Below are positions 11,125 to 18,912 of a stretch of DNA of 18,912 nt, in pieces. A program made the position numbers and the translations under genes. The notes under the pieces were generated by a model. It searched no databases, had not been told where the DNA came from, and was given only the letters and a program-made list of their open reading frames with translations. The stretch comes from Ochromonadaceae sp. CCMP2298. Taxonomy: Eukaryota > Sar > Synurophyceae > Ochromonadales > Ochromonadaceae. How positions within the stretch are numbered: position 1 is the first letter of the stretch; each line of letters starts with the position of its first letter. Where the stretch lies: NCBI GenBank assembly GCA_026770595.1, contig MU633948.1, positions 1 through 18,912 of the forward strand. Direction: 5' to 3'.

Positions 11125-13515
11125 CTAGTCCTCCAGGTCCTCATCCATCAGCCCCTTCCTGGTGCCCATCTCGATCTCCTGGTTGGCCTGACGCAAGTGG
11201 CTCGCCCCCACCTTCTCCTCCTCCTTGCCCGTCACCGCCGACGTCACCTGGTTCATAATCTTGTGCAGAGCGCGCCCGCCGCGGGTGAGGCCGCCCTTGT
11301 CCTTCTCGTACAGCCAGTGGGCGTGGCGAAGACGCATGTGCAGCACGCCCAGCACGACCAGCACAAGTATGGCGGCCAGAGCCACACCCAGCAATACGAG
11401 GTTGATGTCCTCCGCAGAGGGGGCGGTGGACTCCTCCAAAATCGTCTCCTTGTCGCGAATACCCCCCATAGGCAGCGCCACGGCGGAGAGGACCTTGATA
11501 TCATCCCCCTCCATCCAGCCGAAGCGGCTCATACCCACGTCAGTCTTCACGGCAGTCTCGTCCAGCGCACGCATCAGGCGTTCCCCGAAGCCCCCCGAGC
11601 GCACAGCCATCACGATCTCGTCACTCTGGGCGGACATGGAGGTGACATCTGCGTAGTCCTTGGCCTTGAGGCGGATCTTGAAGTGCAGCTTGGTGCCTAC
11701 GGTGTACTCGTTGCCTGCGTCGTTGAGCAGCTCGACGGAGTTGATCTTCAGCGCGAAGAGGGCCGTCATGGCGGAGAAGAAGTACTCAGAGTAGATGTAG
11801 GACCAGCGCCAGGGCTCCAGTTGAACCCTGAGGTCGATGTAGATGAGCATGTCTCCGTCCAGGATGGGGCACATGCCTGCGTAGCATGTGGAGGTCTGCA
11901 GGTGGTAGTTGCACTTGCCCTTAACCATCAGGGGGTCGGTGGAGGGAACCACCTGGCGGCTCTTCAGACACGCGTGGGTGCAGTCCGTCCAGGGCTTATC
12001 GGGGCACTCGGGGTTGCCGCGCACCGCCGTGTTAACAGAGCAGTTCTGCGAGCAGGGGCGGACGGTGCTGGGTGGCGCGGCCGACGAGTCGCATTTGTTT
12101 CCCCACTTCTGCTCCCCCACTGCCACATACGCAGCGTCCTGCTTGTCGCAGTAGGCTGTGCACTCGTTCAGGGGTACCTGCGTGGGCACGCAGTCTCCGG
12201 GGAGTTTGGCGGGCTTGATGATGTTGATCTCGTTGGGGTCGAAGTCCTCGTAGTTGCACGTGGACACGGCGAACCCCACCCGCCCCCCGTCGGCGTCGAA
12301 GATCACATTGCGTCCAGACATGAAGTTGGAGCCCAGCACTGTGCCTGTCTTCTCCGTGAACAGGATGCGCATCGTGAACTCGTCATCGCCCACCTTGTCC
12401 AGATAGCTACCCCAGGTGAGGGTGATGTCGACGGTCTTCAAGTTGTCATCCCCTACCCGCTTTAGACTGAACATTATGCTAGGGAGGCCTCTGAGCTGCT
12501 CAGGCGTAGCCTTGAAGGTCTTGTCTGTGTAGGTGATACCGGAGGACTTGAAGGCATCCTTGAAGGCGGGAGCTACGGACTTGGGGAGGTAGATGTCCGT
12601 AGTGCCGGAGTCAATTATAGCACCAGAACCGGTATTGAACACGGAGGAGTTAGTGGCGATGGGGGTGTAGCCCGAGCCCGTCTCGCTCTTTACACTCACG
12701 GACTGCAGGATGACCGCGAACCAGCCGTTAGAGTTGGCGGGCATGACGGCGTAGTCGATCTTGTTCTTGGAGTGGATCTTCTGGTCCACGCCGCCCAGTG
12801 TCATGATACCCCCGCCCACACGGAAGCACAAAGCAAACACAGTGGTGGGCGTGATCTTGGCCTTGAGCAGCTGCTGGGGCAGCGTGTCGGGCGCGCTGGA
12901 CATGCCCATGATGCCGTCTGCGAGTTGGGAGACGAACAGGCCGGTGGATTCGGTCTGGCAGCCGAAGGTGAAATCCATACTGAGGGCGTTTGCCATAGGC
13001 ATGCGGGCAAGGCTCAATCCGCCCACCCACAATTTATCCTGCACCGTGTAGGCCTTCCAAGAGCTGCCCTCGGTGTATCCTTGGGTCATAGAGCAGGTCT
13101 TATTGTCACAGGAGGGGATGACCGCGGTGGTGCTGTTCTTCACGCTGAAGTAGTTGTCCGTGTGCTTGCCGCACTTCTTGCACCCCTCGCAAGGAAATGC
13201 AGTGAAGTGAGAACCCGTGTCCACGATCAGCGACTGTCTTTGGGGCGGCGTGCCGACGTACGCGTATGCGAAGTGGGTACCGTAGCCAGGGAAGAGCGGG
13301 GTCAGCTCCGGGCCCTCCCCTAGACGTCTGCCAGCTCTCCGCTCCGGACGCATTTCCATCTGGCCGAGCTCGTGGGTGCTCTGAGGCAGGGGCAGACCCG
13401 CGTCATGATGAGGTGCGATCGTGTAGGTCCTGTCCACCCCGCGCAATTTCAAAGTGGCGCCCGAGGCAGGGCACAGCACCGCCAGCACTGCAAGGATCCC
13501 CCAAAGCTGCATCAT
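11125..13515 (-). CDS. Membrane-anchored pepsin-like (A1) aspartyl protease
   Basis: A single 796-residue exon. Signal peptide about 1-20 (MMQLWGILAVLAVLCPASGA), then a basic propeptide-like stretch ending in RRAGRR near 60-64. The A1 domain runs roughly 75-425, with catalytic motifs DTGS (99-102) and DSGT (302-305) and a Cys-rich loop CEGCKKCG between the flap-side strands. A Cys-rich segment (about 420-550, CTAYCDK, CSQNCS, CTHACLK, CYAGMC) suggests a disulfide-bonded thrombospondin-like stalk. One transmembrane helix (about 705-728) and a ~68-residue charged cytosolic tail follow. The layout (secreted enzyme, stalk, anchor) and the start GYGTHFAYAYVGTPPQRQS match a family I know from oomycetes and other stramenopiles. 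Location is probably cell surface or endomembrane. The first ATG is at 13515. Confidence 0.93.
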   Translation of the reverse strand: MMQLWGILAVLAVLCPASGATLKLRGVDRTYTIAPHHDAGLPLPQSTHELGQMEMRPERRAGRRLGEGPELTPLFPGYGTHFAYAYVGTPPQRQSLIVDTGSHFTAFPCEGCKKCGKHTDNYFSVKNSTTAVIPSCDNKTCSMTQGYTEGSSWKAYTVQDKLWVGGLSLARMPMANALSMDFTFGCQTESTGLFVSQLADGIMGMSSAPDTLPQQLLKAKITPTTVFALCFRVGGGIMTLGGVDQKIHSKNKIDYAVMPANSNGWFAVILQSVSVKSETGSGYTPIATNSSVFNTGSGAIIDSGTTDIYLPKSVAPAFKDAFKSSGITYTDKTFKATPEQLRGLPSIMFSLKRVGDDNLKTVDITLTWGSYLDKVGDDEFTMRILFTEKTGTVLGSNFMSGRNVIFDADGGRVGFAVSTCNYEDFDPNEINIIKPAKLPGDCVPTQVPLNECTAYCDKQDAAYVAVGEQKWGNKCDSSAAPPSTVRPCSQNCSVNTAVRGNPECPDKPWTDCTHACLKSRQVVPSTDPLMVKGKCNYHLQTSTCYAGMCPILDGDMLIYIDLRVQLEPWRWSYIYSEYFFSAMTALFALKINSVELLNDAGNEYTVGTKLHFKIRLKAKDYADVTSMSAQSDEIVMAVRSGGFGERLMRALDETAVKTDVGMSRFGWMEGDDIKVLSAVALPMGGIRDKETILEESTAPSAEDINLVLLGVALAAILVLVVLGVLHMRLRHAHWLYEKDKGGLTRGGRALHKIMNQVTSAVTGKEEEKVGASHLRQANQEIEMGTRKGLMDEDLED

Positions 13516-14198
13516 CAAATCCAGGACTTTTCTCGCGGGTGCAATTTACGCGCGGCCGGTGCACTTGGCGTAAACCAACAATGCTCGCAGCGACTACCGG
13601 TAGTGCGCAGCCTCCGTTGAAGCCAACGTCAGACAATCATCAACAATCGCCCGACCAAAAAAGATGCTGAACGCGTCGCTTATGGGGGGGAAATTGGAAA
13701 AAAACGTCTAAACCAACGAAACAGACGCCTACATGGACGAAACAGAGCACACCAAAATTCACTAATGATGATCGATTCAGGCATTGCAAAGACAATTTTA
13801 GTAAAGTAATATAATACTTGTACATCTAGTGCACTAAGTTTAAGTAGCTGAATATGTGATTTACAGAAGATAAAAGTTAGCCGGCAGCAACATGGGGATT
13901 TTAAGTTATCATTCCCAAGGGGAATGACCCCTTGGGACTTGGGCTTGGATGAGAACAGCCCGCATCCAGCGAAGACCTGCGGAGCCATCGATCCCATCCT
14001 GGGAGGTCCTCTTATGATCAGGCTCGCAACGATTCTAACGTCGGTGCTCCCGGACAACAGCCGATTCTCGACCAGTCTGGACGAAGCCCACCGTCTGATT
14101 AAAAGACCAGGCAGCCCACCTTTGAGGCTCAGGAATCAGCTAATCTCGGGGAAGCTTCGCACACACACGTACTTGCACTTCTCCGGAAACCGGGAAAG
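13516..14198. other. Divergent intergenic region between the aspartyl protease and Obg genes
   Basis: 683 bp that must hold both promoters. GC-rich sequence adjoins the protease start and AT-rich sequence fills 13690-13880. A set of overlapping hairpins lies at 13909-13936. No coding frame with family features. The 50 bp before the Obg ATG contain acacacacg and no TATA box. Confidence 0.6.
13909..13936. other. Two mutually exclusive hairpins sharing one arm
   Basis: CCCAAGGGG (13914-13922) and CCCCTTGGG (13928-13936) form a perfect 9 bp stem with loop AATGA. The overlapping TCATTCCC (13909-13916) and GGGAATGA (13920-13927) form a perfect 8 bp stem with a 3-base loop. Both cannot form together. 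It lies 260 bp before the Obg ATG; its function is unknown. Confidence 0.4.
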
Positions 14199-16056
14199 AT
14201 GCAGCCCTTTCTAATTCGCGGTGCTCTGGTATGCCTGGTTACGCTGGTGTTCAGGGCTGCGTCCCTGCGTATGTCGCCCTCGCGACCGCTCAGCTCTGCT
14301 CGGCAGACCGGCCCTTTGGACGGCCTGCTGGGCAGTGCTGCTCACGCGCCTAGACGCAGCCTAGCTCTGTGGGCGAAGGTGCAAAGTGGGGCGAAGGTGC
14401 AGAGTCGTCCCGAGCGCAATGAGGTGGAGGAGGAGGAGGAGGACGAAGGAGATTACGGGTACGACGGTGATGAGGACGACGACGACTTCGACGAGGAGGA
14501 GCTCAAGCGCGCCAACTTCAAGGAGGGCGCCATGACGCAGAACGACAATGAGTGGATGTTCTTCGACGTGGCCAAGATAAACGTCAAGGGCGGGGACGGC
14601 GGGGACGGCTGCATGGCCATGCAGAGGGAGTTCCGCATTGCGTTCGGGGGGCCGTGCGGTGGTAACGGCGGCGATGGTGGGTCCGTGTACCTACAGTGTG
14701 ACAAGCGACTCAACACTCTGGGCATGCTCAGGCGGCGCGTGCACCACAAGGGGCGCGACGGGAAGAATGGTCTGGGCGACTCTCGCCACGGGTCCAACGC
14801 GTTCGACGTATTCGTCCCAGTGCCCCCGGGCACCATCGTGAGGGACGCAGACGGGACGCTGGCTGGCGAGCTCAACGAGGACGGAGCCACCCTGCTCGTC
14901 GCGCGTGGCGGGCTAGGCGGCCGCGGCAACGAGCACTTTAAGACAGGCCGCAACAGCGCGCCTGCCTTTTCGGAGAAGGGCGAGCCGGGGGACGTGCGCT
15001 GGCTGCAGATCGAGCTGAAGCTGATCGCAGACGTGGGCCTGGTGGGCGTACCCAACGCAGGCAAGAGCACGCTACTGGCCGCCTCTACCAACGCCAAGCC
15101 CAAGATCGCCGACTACCCCTTCACCACCATCGTGCCCAACCTGGGCGTGTGCGACCTCTTCCAGAGCCAGTTCCAGGCGGGGGATGCGGGCACGGCGCCC
15201 AGTCTGGTGCTGTTAGATATCCCAGGCCTTTTGGAGGGTGCACACGAGGGCGTGGGGCTGGGCATCGCATTCCTAAGGCACATCCAGCGGTGCCGCGTGC
15301 TTATCCACGTAGTAGACGGGTCCTCCGCAGACCCTGTGGGCGACTTCAAAGCCATCAACCAGGAACTGGAGCTGTTCAACCCCGCCTTGGCCCAAAAAAC
15401 CCAAGTCGTGATTGTGAACAAGTGCGACCTTCCCGAGGTGCGCGCGAAGCTGCCCGCCCTCCGCAAGCAACTCTTCGAGGCCGCCGGCCACAAGCGCATT
15501 TTGGGCATATCCGCTGCCGCGAAGGAGGGCACCCTTGAGCTGATGCAGCGCGTGTTCAAGCTGGTGAGTTCGATGCCTGCGCAGAGCAGCATGGAGCTTT
15601 TCACGCAGGAGGAAGACAGAGGTATGTTAAAGAACATTTGTGTTGATACTATTCTAAACTCTAAATCACACTCACACTCACACTCACACTCACACTCACA
15701 CTCACACTCACACTCACACTCACACTCACTCAGTGTCCTTCGCGGAGGACCTGGACGAGCACTTCGACATCCAGACGGACGAGAGATTCCCAGGCCAGTT
15801 CCGCGTAACGGGCAATCGAATCGAGAAGGTCGTGGCCATGACCAACTGGGACTACTACGAGTCCATTCGTCGATTCCAGCGCATCCTCGAGGCCACAGGT
15901 ATCTCCAAGGCGCTGAAGAAGGCGGGCGCTGTGCAGGGGGACATGGTGATGGTGGGCGAGTGGGACTTCAACTACTGGGAGCCTAGGAACAGGTGGATCG
16001 CGGAGCTGGGGCTGGACGAGATCAACCCCAGGCAGAGGTATGGCAGAGAGGAGTAG
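14199..16056 (+). CDS. obgC: Obg-family GTPase, probably plastid-targeted (ObgC/CPSAR1 type)
   Basis: Exons 14199-15621 and 15734-16056 join in phase 1 to give 581 residues. The leader has a hydrophobic signal-like segment (about 5-20) followed by a Ser/Arg-rich, acid-poor stretch to residue 70. That is the bipartite form expected for a secondary plastid. An acidic insertion (about 75-102) precedes the glycine-rich Obg fold (VKGGDGGDGCMAM at 129-141). G motifs: G1 GVPNAGKST (283-291), G2 TT (309-310), G3 DIPG (340-343), G4 NKCD (407-410) and a G5-like SAAAKEG (438-444). The C-terminal OCT domain (about 475-563) lies wholly in exon 2. Obg proteins bind GTP and aid large ribosomal subunit assembly; the plastid location is inferred from the leader. 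AATAAA lies at 16246-16251. Confidence 0.94.
15622..15733 (+). repeat. Obg intron carrying a hexanucleotide (cactca)n microsatellite up to the acceptor
   Basis: 112 bp intron, gtatgtt...cactcactcag. About ten to eleven copies of tcacac occupy 15666-15731 and run directly into the 3' splice site. There is no stop in the frame continuing from exon 1, which would read as a Ser-His repeat. Confidence 0.85.
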
Positions 16057-16245
16057 ATGTGCCAGAGGGGTGGGGTTGGGGAGGGAGTCCTTAGCCTTGA
16101 ATGTATTAGAGCTAGATCACTGATGAGGTACTCTAGACCCCGGATCGAGGAGACGGGGGACCTGTTGTAAAAAATGTAAAGAGCTCTTCGGTGGTTAAAA
16201 ACAATATATAAGAGAGCGAGAGGGGGATCAAAGTATAAATAGGTG

Positions 16246-16251
16246 AATAAA
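16246..16251 (+). terminator. AATAAA poly(A) signal for Obg gene
   Basis: AATAAA in AT-rich sequence 190 bp after the Obg stop codon. It is the only clear signal downstream on this strand before the neighbouring gene. Confidence 0.5.
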
Positions 16252-16321
16252 ATACCGGGTCGGTCGTTGTTTATGATCGTTGTTGATTTATGTTCAAGCT
16301 GCGAAATACCGACGGTATCCT

Positions 16322-16456
16322 AGCCCTAACTAACAATTTTCATATTCCTATAACCCTAAAACCCTATAAGATCGAAACCCTATAAAACCATAAGACTATA
16401 AGACTATTACCCTAAAACCCTAAATATAACCCCTGAAATGTGTTATAACCCCTAAA
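16322..16456 (+). repeat. Degenerate interstitial telomere-like repeat (CCCTAAA-type)
   Basis: Seven or eight CCCTAAA-like units with variants ccctataag, ccctataaaa and ccctaaat lie within about 130 bp; adjacent exact pairs occur as accctaaaaccctaaat. The units are separated by short related AT-rich pieces (ataagactataagac). Confidence 0.5.
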
Positions 16457-16674
16457 AGCGATGCTGTAGTGCGGGAAAGGTATGCTGGTGAGTGGGGGTA
16501 GGGGGTGCTTTTCAATTATAGGTGCTCAGAGCACTTGTAAAACTACGTGTGAAACTATGTCCCGGTATCGGGACGTGGGATGGAAAGGGCTGAATGACCC
16601 TTTTGAGAAAACGGTGGACACCCCAGAAAGTGGCTGTCTACGATGAAAGGCACCTATATTGTGAACAAGTATTG

Positions 16675-16818
16675 GTATATAGTTTTAGTATAGTATTATG
16701 GTGTGTGTATAGTGTCAGTATAGTACTATGGTGTAGTGAATAGTGTATAGTGTTAGTATAGTGTTATGGTGTGTAGTGAAAAGTGAATAGTGTAAGTATA
16801 GTGTTAAAGTATTATAGG
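16675..16818. repeat. Minisatellite 'agtatagtgttatggtgt'
   Basis: About four irregular copies of a 35-40 bp unit containing tgttagtatagtgttatggt, in the 3' flank of the DUF3494 gene. The unit shares the 'tatagtg/tatagta' theme of the intron repeats in this window. Confidence 0.6.
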
Positions 16819-16850
16819 TGTGTACCATTTAGGATGTGGCAGTAGAAGAT

Positions 16851-17462
16851 TTACTCGGATCTGAGATGGGTCTTCACCATACGGGCACCAGAGTTGGCCA
16901 CCGCGGGCAGCGTGACGACGTTGCTGTTCATAGTCACCTGTGTGTGTGGGGGGGGTTGTGTGTTTGTTAATGTGTGTAGGAGGAGGGCGTGGGTGTAAGT
17001 GGAGGGTGTGGGTGTGGGTGTGGGTGTGTGTGGGGGGGAGGGGGCTATGTTGATAGAGGGAGGGTGTAGAGGGAATATGCTTGTTGTGTGATAATGGTAA
17101 GCGGACAGGGTGGGTGCTTACCGCGGCGATGCGGGCCAGCAGGCGGCCGTTCACCGTGGCTCCAGTGCTGAGGGAGATAGACTGGTCGGCCAGGATATTG
17201 CCCTGCACGGCAGCATTATTCTCGAGGGTGGCGGAAGAGCCCACCTGGAAGTAGACGTTGTCGGCCTGTGCGCCGTTGATCAGCTCGACGCGGCTGTCCA
17301 GTGCGAATAGCAGAGAGGAGCCGACCTGTGGGGGGGTATTTATGGTATATGGTGTAGAGAAAGGAGGTTTAATATGGTATAGAGGGGTGGTATATGGTAT
17401 GTGATATAGAGGGGGTTTCGTATACGTATGGGTAGGAAGGGGGTTTACAGTACACACATACA

Positions 17463-17511
<49 letters not shown>

Positions 17512-17932
17512 GGAAGGTCCACGATGAGGAAGAATCCCAGTTGCCGTCCAGGGTTAGCACGCCTTTGAGAGCGGCCGTGTCGGCGAACTTGTACACGCCC
17601 CCTGTTAGGGTCATGCCCTTCAAGTCGACACTGGAGTAATCCGCTGTGACAGCCTGGCCTGCCGCGGTGTTGTAGGCGATCGTCAGAGAAGCCTTGGCGG
17701 CCTCGGCGGCCCCGTTGGCGACGTTCTTGGTGCCCGTGTGGACCCCGGGGGGGAATCCGGTGATGGCGGATCCCGGGGCCAGCCCGATGTCGCCCGTGAC
17801 GTCGGTGCCGATCGCTCCGGCGGAGGTGACGGTGGAGCCGGCGAGGATCGCGTAGGGCGCGGCGTCTCCGAGATCAATGGCACCGAAGGCGGTGGCGAGG
17901 ATTGCCAGGAGGGTGAAGAGAAGAACGTTCAT
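16851..17932 (-). CDS. DUF3494 ice-binding-type secreted protein (3 exons)
   Basis: Exons in order 17510-17932, 17122-17325 and 16851-16937, all phase 0, give 237 residues. A signal peptide (about 1-17, MNVLLFTLLAILATAFG) precedes one complete DUF3494 domain. Its hallmarks are DLGDAAPYAILAGSTVTSAG, TDVTGDIGLAPG and ITGFPPG near the N-terminus, then WDSSSSWTFQVGSSL, LINGAQADNVYFQVGSSA, GNILADQSISLSTGATVNGRLLA and VTMNSNVVTLP. The family forms a right-handed beta-helix with a side helix; characterised members bind ice and inhibit recrystallisation outside the cell. Ice binding here is inferred from family. DUF3494 genes often spread by horizontal transfer, but this copy has two introns. The first ATG is at 17932. 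Confidence 0.9.
16938..17121 (-). repeat. DUF3494 gene intron 2, GT/G-rich simple repeat
   Basis: 184 bp, sense gtaagcaccc...cacacacag. The acceptor-proximal part (16938-17040 on the plus strand) is a mixed tgtg/gggtgtgggtgt simple repeat, C/A-rich on the sense strand, forming a long non-standard polypyrimidine region. Confidence 0.6.
17326..17509 (-). repeat. DUF3494 gene intron 1, opening with a pure GT dinucleotide tract
   Basis: On the sense strand exon 1 ends TTCCAG and the intron begins with about 19 pure GT repeats (17471-17509), followed by further interrupted repeats to 17452. The rest carries 'ccctctata' and 'accatata' units related to the cyclophilin intron repeats. The acceptor is cccccccacag at 17326-17336. 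Confidence 0.85.
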
Positions 17933-18912
17933 GATTGTTTTTGTAGACTGTGAGGAGGAAAGAGCGTGAGACAGAGCGTGAGACGGAAGACAGAGCTTCG
18001 GCAGAGACTGACTCACCTTGATGGAAACTGAACTGTGATGAGATCAAATTGTGCTGTTGTCTTATACTCTCCAGGCCTGCGAACGCCTTCTCAAGCCTTG
18101 ATGACGGACTGTATAGGTTCCTACGTGGATTTCCTGGAATCTTACAACTGCAACGGCTCCAACAACTCAGGTGCAAATGCTCAGTACCGGTACACGTGTG
18201 AAAGTGCAAACAGAAAAAGTGAGACACCCCCCCCAGCAACACTGCCCTTTAAATTCTCACAGCCAAGAGCGCCTAAATGAGTGCAATATGATACATGTCC
18301 TTGATTTTGAGTCCCGATGCGGGGAATGAAAAATGTGGGAGCCGATTCCTTCAATTTCAACGCGGTTGTTTCCAGAGTCCTCTGAAAACAACCGCGTTGA
18401 AATTGAAGGAATCGGCTCCCACGTCAGTGGACGCCATTCGATGCCAGGAATGAAGATTGGAGGCTGTGATATTTGGACTCTTGGAGTCGATTGTGACTGC
18501 CCTTGAAGCGCTTGGGCCGAAGATCTACGGCACTCAAGATCTGGAGATGGCTCTTTGGCAGGTGATTATATGGTAATTTCGACATGTCAATCTAATCATA
18601 ATGTACATGCAGACAGGTCTAACGAGCTCTCATCTTGCTTCGGCTCTTGGAATCGATTCTAGGATTGTAAGGATTAGGTAGTAGAAAGTTATATAATTAC
18701 CGCCATAAAAAAACGTGACCGGAACTTGCTCAATTTCCGATACTCCCTTTAGAAACTGTGAAAAAGTGGATCTCAATAATCTCAGATAATCATTGAGCTA
18801 TATATACATATTAGCATTGAAATAGTAATTTCGTACCGAGAAAATAGTGGGTTTTGGAAGGGTTTTCGTTGCCCGAGGGACAGTTTGTCGTCCCGAGGGC
18901 GCAGCCCGAGGG
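17933..18912. other. Gene-free region upstream of the DUF3494 gene
   Basis: 980 bp with no supported gene. The first 100 bp form the likely 5' UTR (repeats of agcgtgagac). The region contains the 88 bp hairpin (18335-18422) with flanking imperfect direct repeats, AT-rich sequence from 18540 to 18860 with no ORF, and three CCCGAGGG boxes at the very end (18872-18879, 18892-18899, 18905-18912). Confidence 0.65.
18335..18422. repeat. Near-perfect 88 bp hairpin (37 bp perfect arms plus 5 bp inner stem)
   Basis: Arms 18335-18371 and 18386-18422 are exact reverse complements (outer end gtgggagccgattccttc). After one C/A mismatch, CAGAG (18373-18377) and CTCTG (18380-18384) continue the stem, leaving a two-base loop. 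Imperfect direct repeats gatgcggggaatgaa (18316-18330) and gatgccaggaatgaa (18440-18454) flank it, 13 of 15 identical. It lies 403 bp upstream of the DUF3494 ATG. Confidence 0.9.

Larger units (their letters stand above)
16057..16850. other. Intergenic region between convergent Obg and DUF3494 genes
   Basis: No gene seen. It contains the Obg 3' UTR with AATAAA (16246-16251), a telomere-like degenerate repeat (16322-16456), a small palindrome GTCCCG-GTAT-CGGGAC (16559-16574) and a tagtgttagtatagtgttatgg minisatellite (about 16675-16818) next to the DUF3494 stop codon. Confidence 0.7.

Noticed and set aside
11197-12465. Long open frame on the plus strand (422 codons) opposite the aspartyl protease
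   Set aside because: Its composition is that of an antisense shadow of a GC-rich coding exon. No domain is recognisable, and the opposite strand encodes clear DTGS/DSGT protease motifs.
13765-13851. Possible C/D-box snoRNA (ATGATGA at 13765, CTGA at 13848)
   Set aside because: Box spacing is plausible, but no terminal stem pairs the ends and no C'/D' boxes are evident. Such short motifs are expected by chance in AT-rich DNA.
17452-17509. CA/GT tract considered as a CRISPR-like or regulatory repeat array
   Set aside because: It is a simple dinucleotide microsatellite lying wholly inside an intron, with no spacers.

Overview
This is a gene-dense, moderately GC-rich segment of a eukaryotic nuclear genome. 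GT-AG introns, signal peptides, AATAAA poly(A) signals and two spliceosome proteins show this directly. A photosynthetic stramenopile (heterokont alga) is the most likely source. The evidence is a membrane-anchored pepsin-like protease of the style I associate with oomycetes and diatoms, an Obg GTPase with a signal-peptide-plus-transit-peptide leader as expected for a secondary plastid, and a DUF3494 ice-binding-type protein common in cold-water algae. The lineage is inferred; no rRNA or organelle gene is present to prove it.

Layout, left to right: (1) 46-517 (+), the last three exons of a probable beta-propeller protein entering from outside the window; (2) 1183-3224 (-), a secreted cyclophilin in seven small exons, bracketed by a ~190 bp inverted repeat (611-802 and 3599-3784); (3) 4213-5316 (-), CWC21/SRRM2-type splicing factor, head to head with (4) 5776-8327 (+), the DEAH helicase PRP43, whose only intron separates motifs V and VI; (5) 8639-10494 (-), a four-exon PP2C phosphatase; (6) 11125-13515 (-), an intronless type I membrane aspartyl protease; (7) 14199-16056 (+), plastid-type Obg GTPase with one intron; (8) 16851-17932 (-), a three-exon DUF3494 protein; (9) 17933-18912, no gene, but a near-perfect 88 bp hairpin. 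All exon joins were worked out by hand and keep frame.

The genes form no pathway, except that CWC21 and PRP43 are both spliceosome factors and share a 459 bp intergenic region. The secreted cyclophilin, membrane protease and DUF3494 protein all enter the secretory route.

The most unusual material is in the introns. Most carry their own private tandem repeat, and in many the unit resembles that intron's own 5' splice site. The cyclophilin gene also contains decayed copies ('echoes') of its exon ends, a possible second terminal exon, and complementary repeat blocks on either side of exon 4.
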